DNA of 11,259 bases. Origin: CAYRVX01 sp964642165 (GTDB taxonomy: Bacteria; Planctomycetota; Phycisphaerae; SM23-33). The translations under genes and the position numbers were made by a program. Of the stretch, positions 7,385 to 11,259 are shown piece by piece. The stretch lies in contig CAZXOC010000247.1 of assembly GCA_964642165.1 (NCBI GenBank), positions 1-11,259 of the forward strand, in the 5' to 3' direction. The notes below the pieces were generated by a model. It worked only from the letters and a program-made list of their open reading frames with translations, was not told where the DNA came from and did not search any database. How positions within the stretch are numbered: the stretch's first letter is position 1; each line of letters begins with the position of its first letter.

Positions 7385-7520
7385 GGCCCGATCGCGGGGC
7401 TGCGCTTTTCTCGATTTTCGGCGTAGGGGGAGGGCATCGCCCCGGTAAGATGGCACCAGAGCCAACGGCTGCCGTTTGCGGCCCGGCGCGGTTGCGCGTT
7501 GCTGCGCCCAGGCGGCGAGG

Positions 7521-7526
7521 AAGGAG
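7521..7526 (+). promoter_or_regulatory. Shine-Dalgarno supporting the GTG start
   Basis: AAGGAG lies 9 bases before the GTG at 7536. An in-frame ATG at 7476 lacks such a site, and the extra 20 residues it would add look like noncoding sequence. This decides for the GTG start. Confidence 0.65.
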
Positions 7527-7535
7527 TTACCGGAC

Positions 7536-8369
7536 GTGGCCGAGTTCCCCAGAACGACGGTCGGCGGCGTGAGCGTCTCGCGCATGCTGATCGGGACCAA
7601 CTGGTTCCTGGGCTACTCGCACACGAGCGCAGCCAAGGACCGGTTCATCAAGGACTACCAGACCCGCGGGAACATCGCCGACATCCTGGAGGTGTTCTTC
7701 CGCAGCGGCGTCGACACGATCATGGGGATGCCCGAGGCCATCCTCCGCGACGCCATCGCCGACGCCCAGGACCGCACCGGGCGAGAGGCCATCCTCATCC
7801 TCACGCCGCACTTCAACTTCCTGCCCGGCGGGCCGCCGGACAAGGAGCCGCCGCGCGTCTTCGACCGCTGCCGAGAGCTCGGCGCGACCTTCTGCTTCCC
7901 CCACCAGTGCGTCACCGACTGCCTGCTCGACCGGATGCACCGCGTCCTTCGCGACTACGACAGGTACGCCGGGATGATCCGCGACCGCGGCATGGTCCCC
8001 GGCCTGTCCACCCACGCGCCGGAGTCGGTGACCATCGCCGACGAGTCCGGCGCCGACGTCGAGACCTACATCCAGCTTTACAACGCCATCGGCTTCCTCA
8101 TGCAGGTCGAGGTGGACTGGGTCATGCGGATCATCCGCAACGCCCGAAAGCCCGTCATGACGATCAAGCCGATGGCCGCCGGGCGCCTGCTGCCGCCGGT
8201 CGCCCTGGCCTTTGCCTGGAACACGCTCCGCGACCAGGACATGGTCACCATCGGCACCACGACGCCCGACGAGGCGAAGGAGCTCGTCGAGCTGTCGTTC
8301 GACTTCCTGGCCAGGCGCCTGCCCGACAACGAGCTCCAGACCACGCGGAGCAAGAAGTCGCTGGCGTAA
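7536..8369 (+). CDS. Conserved-looking TIM-barrel protein, aldo/keto-reductase-like, function unknown
   Basis: This 277-residue protein starts at GTG and has no signal peptide or membrane segment, so it should be cytoplasmic. Alternating strand and helix segments suggest a TIM barrel: MLIGTNWFLGY (17-27), VDTIMGMPEA (59-), LTPHFNF (about 89-95), TFCFPHQCVTD (119-), GLSTHAPESV (156-), FLMQVEVDW, MTIKPMAAGRLLPP (208-), MVTIGTTTPDEAKE (237-). The last two resemble the final strands of aldo/keto reductases, but I cannot place their catalytic Asp-Tyr-Lys-His set. Polar residues H92, H123, Q124, H160, E163 and K211 lie at predicted strand ends and could form an active site. It could be an AKR relative, an isomerase-like barrel or another lyase or hydrolase. 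The gene stands alone, 242 bases after the GH127 gene and 182 before the next. Confidence 0.85.
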   Translation: MAEFPRTTVGGVSVSRMLIGTNWFLGYSHTSAAKDRFIKDYQTRGNIADILEVFFRSGVDTIMGMPEAILRDAIADAQDRTGREAILILTPHFNFLPGGPPDKEPPRVFDRCRELGATFCFPHQCVTDCLLDRMHRVLRDYDRYAGMIRDRGMVPGLSTHAPESVTIADESGADVETYIQLYNAIGFLMQVEVDWVMRIIRNARKPVMTIKPMAAGRLLPPVALAFAWNTLRDQDMVTIGTTTPDEAKELVELSFDFLARRLPDNELQTTRSKKSLA

Positions 8370-8398
8370 GCTCGCAGCCGCCCGTCTGCCCCGGGCTC

Positions 8399-8419
8399 GG
8401 CATCCCGCCTGCGGGAGCC
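8399..8419 (+). terminator. Stem-loop after the TIM-barrel gene
   Basis: GGC-A-TCCCGC-CT-GCGGGA-GCC can fold into a compact stem with one bulged base; the inner pairs probably open into a 4-base loop. It starts 29 bases after the stop codon. No T-run follows, so termination is uncertain. Confidence 0.3.
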
Positions 8420-8551
8420 GCCAGTCCGGCAGATGCGCGGCACGCTTCGCACGTACGTCGTTGCCATTTCGCTGTACACTGAGCCGTCTTTGCGCTGTCT
8501 GGATCCAGGTCGGCCCGCCTGCGCGCGGGTCACAGAACGCAGGACACACGC

Positions 8552-10168
8552 ATGTCCAGCCGCTACAGACTTCTCTGGGGCGACAGCCACACGAACCTGC
8601 ACCTCCGCGCCGGCAAGGACGCGCCCGCCGCCGCGCCGTCGGGCGGGGGCGAGGCCCACACCAACCTGCCGAAGGAGGTCGCCGCCGACCTGAAGGTCGC
8701 CCTGGCCCACGCCCGGCGGGTGATCGACTTCTGGCCGATCGCCTACTACCCCTACACGTACGAGCTGCGGAGCGGCTTCCGCGTCGAGTGCTGGCGAAGC
8801 GACGAGGACGTGGACGCCTGCTGGCGGGCCGTCTGCGACCTCGCCGCGGAGCACACCCACGACGGCGAGTTGGTGATCTTCCCGGGCTTCGAGTGGCAGG
8901 GCGACGGGCGCCACGGCGACCACAACGTGTTCTTCCTGGAGGACCACCCGCCGATCCTCCGTTCCGCGACGCTGCCGGACCTCTACGCCGAGATCCGCCG
9001 GCGGGGCCTGGCCGCCCTGGCCATCCCCCACCACACGGCCTACCGTCCCGGCGTGCGATCGAAGGACTGGTCCGTCCACGACGAGCAGATCTCGCCCTTC
9101 GCCGAGATCTTCAGCCTGCACGGGTGCAGCGAGTCGGACGAGGAGTGGATCGGCCTGCGGCGGAACTGGCACATGGGGCCGGGCGTCTCCGGCGGGACGA
9201 TCGAGGACGCCCTCGACCGCGGCATCCGCCTGGGCATCGTCGCCTCGACGGACGCCCACTACGGCATCCCGGCCGTCTACGGCGGCGGGCTGATGGCCTG
9301 CTACGCCGAAGGCCTCACCCGCCGGGCGCTGTGGGAGGCGTTCCAGCAGCGGCGCGTCTACGGCGTCACGGGCGACCGCATCGAGCTGGACTTCCGCGTC
9401 GAGGACGCCTGGATGGGCGAGGCGATCGCCAAGGCCGGGACGGTCCGCGCCCTCGTCCGCGTCCGCGGCTGTGATGCCCTCGACCGCATCGAGCTGCTGC
9501 GGAACAACCGCGTGATCGCCACCCACTGCCACAACGGCACGTGGTCCGTGCCCGACGAACGCCACCGCACGCGGTGGAAGCTCCGCGTCGAGGCCGGCTG
9601 GGGACCCAAGCCCGTCGACATCCCCGACGCGGCGCCGCGAGAGTGGGCCGGCAGCATCGGCGTGCGACACGGCGCGATCCTGGCGGCCGAACCATGCTGG
9701 AGAACCGCCGGGCAGTTCCTCGGCGACGCCGGCGGATGGAGGTGCGAGTTCACCTTCCGCACCGAGCCGGCCCCGGCCCACGGCGGCGTCCCCACCGAGG
9801 CGGCGATCTTCGAGATCGCGGCCCGCCCCCAGGACGAGCTGAAGATCACCCTCGACGGCAAGACCGTCACCATGACCCTCGCCGAGGCGGCCCAACGCTC
9901 GCGGATCGTCGACTTCGTCCACGAGGTGGAGGACCACGTCCGGCGCGTCCACGGGCTCGACCCCGCCGACCTGCCACGCGTGGACCGAACCTACTTCCTC
10001 AGCCACAAGGCGAAGATCCACCGCGCGATCCCCGCCGCGGGCTTCCGGGCGGAACTCGACCACACCGACGCCGAGCCCCCGCGCGGCCGCAACGTCTACC
10101 GCGCACGCGTCTTCCAACGCAACGGTCAGGTCGCCTGGTCCAGCCCCGTCTGGGTCGACAACGCCTGA
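8552..10168 (+). CDS. PHP-domain / DUF3604-like metal-dependent hydrolase
   Basis: This 538-residue protein has no signal peptide and starts at an ATG with AGGA 7 bases upstream. The N-terminal domain carries the metal-binding motifs of the PHP superfamily in order: WGDSHTNLH (H13, H17), PGFEWQG (E114), HGDHN (H121, H124), IPHHTAY (H160, H161) and STDAHYG (D234, H236). PHP-type enzymes use such clusters of His, Asp and Glu to bind two or three metal ions for phosphoester or related hydrolysis. After about residue 265 (RRVYGVTGDRIELDF) the family's beta-rich C-terminal part follows; residues about 300-538 (FRTEPAP, ITLDGKTVT, NVYRARVFQRNGQVAWSSPVWVDN) contain no motif I recognise. An Ala/Gly/Pro-rich insert at about 22-34 lies just after the first motif. 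The substrate is unknown; a role in handling a phosphorylated or modified sugar is only inferred from neighbours. Confidence 0.85.
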   Translation: MSSRYRLLWGDSHTNLHLRAGKDAPAAAPSGGGEAHTNLPKEVAADLKVALAHARRVIDFWPIAYYPYTYELRSGFRVECWRSDEDVDACWRAVCDLAAEHTHDGELVIFPGFEWQGDGRHGDHNVFFLEDHPPILRSATLPDLYAEIRRRGLAALAIPHHTAYRPGVRSKDWSVHDEQISPFAEIFSLHGCSESDEEWIGLRRNWHMGPGVSGGTIEDALDRGIRLGIVASTDAHYGIPAVYGGGLMACYAEGLTRRALWEAFQQRRVYGVTGDRIELDFRVEDAWMGEAIAKAGTVRALVRVRGCDALDRIELLRNNRVIATHCHNGTWSVPDERHRTRWKLRVEAGWGPKPVDIPDAAPREWAGSIGVRHGAILAAEPCWRTAGQFLGDAGGWRCEFTFRTEPAPAHGGVPTEAAIFEIAARPQDELKITLDGKTVTMTLAEAAQRSRIVDFVHEVEDHVRRVHGLDPADLPRVDRTYFLSHKAKIHRAIPAAGFRAELDHTDAEPPRGRNVYRARVFQRNGQVAWSSPVWVDNA

Positions 10169-10214
10169 CGCCGCCGCCTTCCGCGCCAAGGCCGGCCGCC
10201 GCCGCGTTTTCCCG

Positions 10215-10242
10215 TTGCACTCTCGCCGACAGGCTCTACGCT
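10215..10242 (+). promoter_or_regulatory. Sigma70-like promoter for the sugar isomerase gene
   Basis: TTGCAC (10215-10220), a 16-base spacer and TACGCT (10237-10242) precede the ATG at 10282. The predicted start would be near 10249, leaving a short leader with GAGGAG at 10267-10272. The spacing equals that of the GH2 promoter candidate, which adds some weight. It suggests this gene can be transcribed apart from the PHP gene. Confidence 0.45.
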
Positions 10243-10281
10243 GTTGGCGGGGGCGATCCATCGGACGAGGAGAGCGAGATC

Positions 10282-11184
10282 ATGTACCTGACCGGATTCG
10301 CAGACGAGGCCGCCGCCGACCTGGACGGGCAGATCCGCGCCACGAAGGAGCTCGGCTGGCAGCACATCGAGAGCCGCAGCATCGACGGCACGAACATCCA
10401 CAACCTCTCGGAGGAGGCCTTCGACGCCGCGGCCGCCCGGCTCGACGACGCCGGCGTGAAGGTCAACTGCTTCGGTTCGGAGATCGCCAACTGGGGCAAG
10501 CAGGTCACCGACCCCTTCGACATCACGCTCGAGGAGGTCGCCCGCGCCGTGCCGAGGATGCAGCGCCTCGGCACGAAGCTCATCCGCATCATGAGCTACG
10601 CCGTCCTGCGCGACCGCGGCGGCGACGACCAGATGGCCGAGGAACGCTGCCGCCGCCTGCGCGAGATCGTCCGGCGCTTCGCCGACGCCGGGCTCACGTG
10701 CGTCCACGAGAACTGCGCCAACTACGGCGGCATGGGCTGGAGCTACACCCGCAAGCTGCTGGACAGCGTCCCCGGCCTGAAGCTCGTCTTCGACACGGCC
10801 AACCCCGTCGGCACGCTCGACTACGCCTCCGGCGAGCCGGACCGGATGCAGTCCACCTGGGACTTCTACGAGCACGTCCGCGACCACGTTGCCTACGTGC
10901 ACATCAAGGACGCCCGCTTCCAGGAGCTCACCGGCGAGACGTTCAGCAAGTGCGAGTACACCTGGCCGGGCGAGGGCGACGGCGACGTCCGGCGGGTCGT
11001 CCAGGACCTCGTGGACCGCGGCTACGACGGCGGCTTCTCCATGGAGCCCCACCTCGGCGTGGTCTTCCACGAGGCGGGCAGCGAGTCCGAGGACGAGGCC
11101 CGCTTTCGCACGTACGTCGAGTACGGCCAGCGGTTTACCGCCCTGCTGGAGGCCTGCGGCGTGGATACCGCCACGCTCGAGTAG
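10282..11184 (+). CDS. Sugar phosphate isomerase/epimerase family TIM barrel
   Basis: This 300-residue cytoplasmic protein starts at ATG with GAGGAG 9 bases upstream. It shows the AP-endonuclease-2 / xylose-isomerase-like barrel: MYLTGFADEAAADLDGQI, WQHIESRS (E30), CVHENCANY (H142, E143), LVFDTANP (D171, N174), YVHIKDAR (H207, K209, D210) and SMEPHLG (E255, H257). The set E143, D171, H207 and E255 matches the metal ligands and catalytic glutamates of tagatose/psicose 3-epimerase-type members, so it is probably an active divalent-metal-dependent sugar or inositol isomerase/epimerase. The length is typical (270-300). The substrate cannot be read from sequence; being near GH127- and GH2-type enzymes, a released pentose or related sugar is plausible. 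The 75 bases after its stop hold no gene I can support. Confidence 0.92.
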   Translation: MYLTGFADEAAADLDGQIRATKELGWQHIESRSIDGTNIHNLSEEAFDAAAARLDDAGVKVNCFGSEIANWGKQVTDPFDITLEEVARAVPRMQRLGTKLIRIMSYAVLRDRGGDDQMAEERCRRLREIVRRFADAGLTCVHENCANYGGMGWSYTRKLLDSVPGLKLVFDTANPVGTLDYASGEPDRMQSTWDFYEHVRDHVAYVHIKDARFQELTGETFSKCEYTWPGEGDGDVRRVVQDLVDRGYDGGFSMEPHLGVVFHEAGSESEDEARFRTYVEYGQRFTALLEACGVDTATLE

Positions 11185-11259
11185 CGCCCCGCCCCACCAC
11201 CGACCATGGGCCTCGCGGCGACCGTACGTCTCGGTTGATCGACGCTTCCCTCACAAGGC

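Noticed and set aside
4552..7437. 961-codon minus-strand open frame opposite the GH127 gene
   Set aside because: It has no family motifs and low-complexity composition, and lies fully opposite a well-supported GH127-type gene.
7446..7451. TAAGAT as a -10 element for the 277-aa protein
   Set aside because: No -35-like hexamer is present at the right distance upstream.
8447..8460. 14-base repeat TCGCACGTACGTCG also at 11106-11119
   Set aside because: The second copy is inside the isomerase coding region and explained by its codons; two copies of a GC-rich 14-mer are not enough to claim a site.
8461..8480. TTGCCA and TACACT as a promoter for the PHP gene
   Set aside because: The two elements are only 8 bases apart, and no good -35 lies 16-18 bases before TACACT.
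8078..10261. 727-codon minus-strand open frame opposite the PHP gene
   Set aside because: Same reasoning: composition artefact, no motifs, and the plus strand carries intact metal-binding signatures.
9541..10281. Upstream in-frame extension of the sugar isomerase
   Set aside because: The 247 extra codons are Arg/Pro-rich and overlap the PHP gene out of frame. The ATG at 10282 has a good ribosome site and begins the family's N-terminal strand.
11206..11238. 10-codon ORF after the last gene
   Set aside because: Too short, with no ribosome site or neighbouring context.

Overview
The window is a GC-rich, densely coded piece of a bacterial genome. Its content is a carbohydrate-degradation neighbourhood: secreted glycoside-hydrolase-type proteins, a secreted FG-GAP/VCBS beta-propeller protein, and cytoplasmic TIM-barrel and PHP-type enzymes. 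This mix of a BNR/sialidase-like protein, a DUF1680/GH127 protein with the extra C-terminal domain, a secreted FG-GAP protein and an AP-endonuclease-2-type sugar isomerase, with no SusC/SusD pair, resembles Planctomycetota (Phycisphaerae-like) or related PVC-group bacteria. That assignment is inferred from gene content only; there is no rRNA or other phylogenetic marker here.

Layout. (1) Positions 1-1334, minus strand: the N-terminal 444 residues of a secreted GH2-type glycosidase that runs off the left edge. (2) Positions 1335-1617: a divergent intergenic region with a good sigma70-like promoter for the GH2 gene, a 9-bp perfect hairpin in its predicted 5' UTR, and an operator-like palindrome. 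(3) Positions 1618-7293, plus strand: a tight run of a secreted sialidase-like BNR propeller protein, a possible 31-codon ORF, a secreted nine-repeat FG-GAP protein, and a secreted GH127-type enzyme with its predicted zinc and cysteine active site intact. (4) Positions 7294-7535: GC-rich stem-loops. (5) Positions 7536-11184: three leaderless, presumably cytoplasmic proteins, namely a 277-aa unrecognised TIM-barrel-like protein, a 538-aa PHP/DUF3604-like metallohydrolase, and a 300-aa sugar phosphate isomerase/epimerase-type TIM barrel. They are separated by 182 and 113 bases, and the last has its own candidate promoter.

How the genes may work together (inference). The divergently arranged secreted proteins would attack an L-arabinofuranose- or rhamnogalacturonan-type plant or algal glycan outside the cytoplasm. 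The FG-GAP protein would act as a calcium-stabilised binding or scaffold module. The isomerase and the two other cytoplasmic proteins could process imported products. No transporter or regulator gene lies in the window, so the substrate and the control protein are unknown. I found no tRNA, rRNA, CRISPR array, insertion sequence or phage gene.
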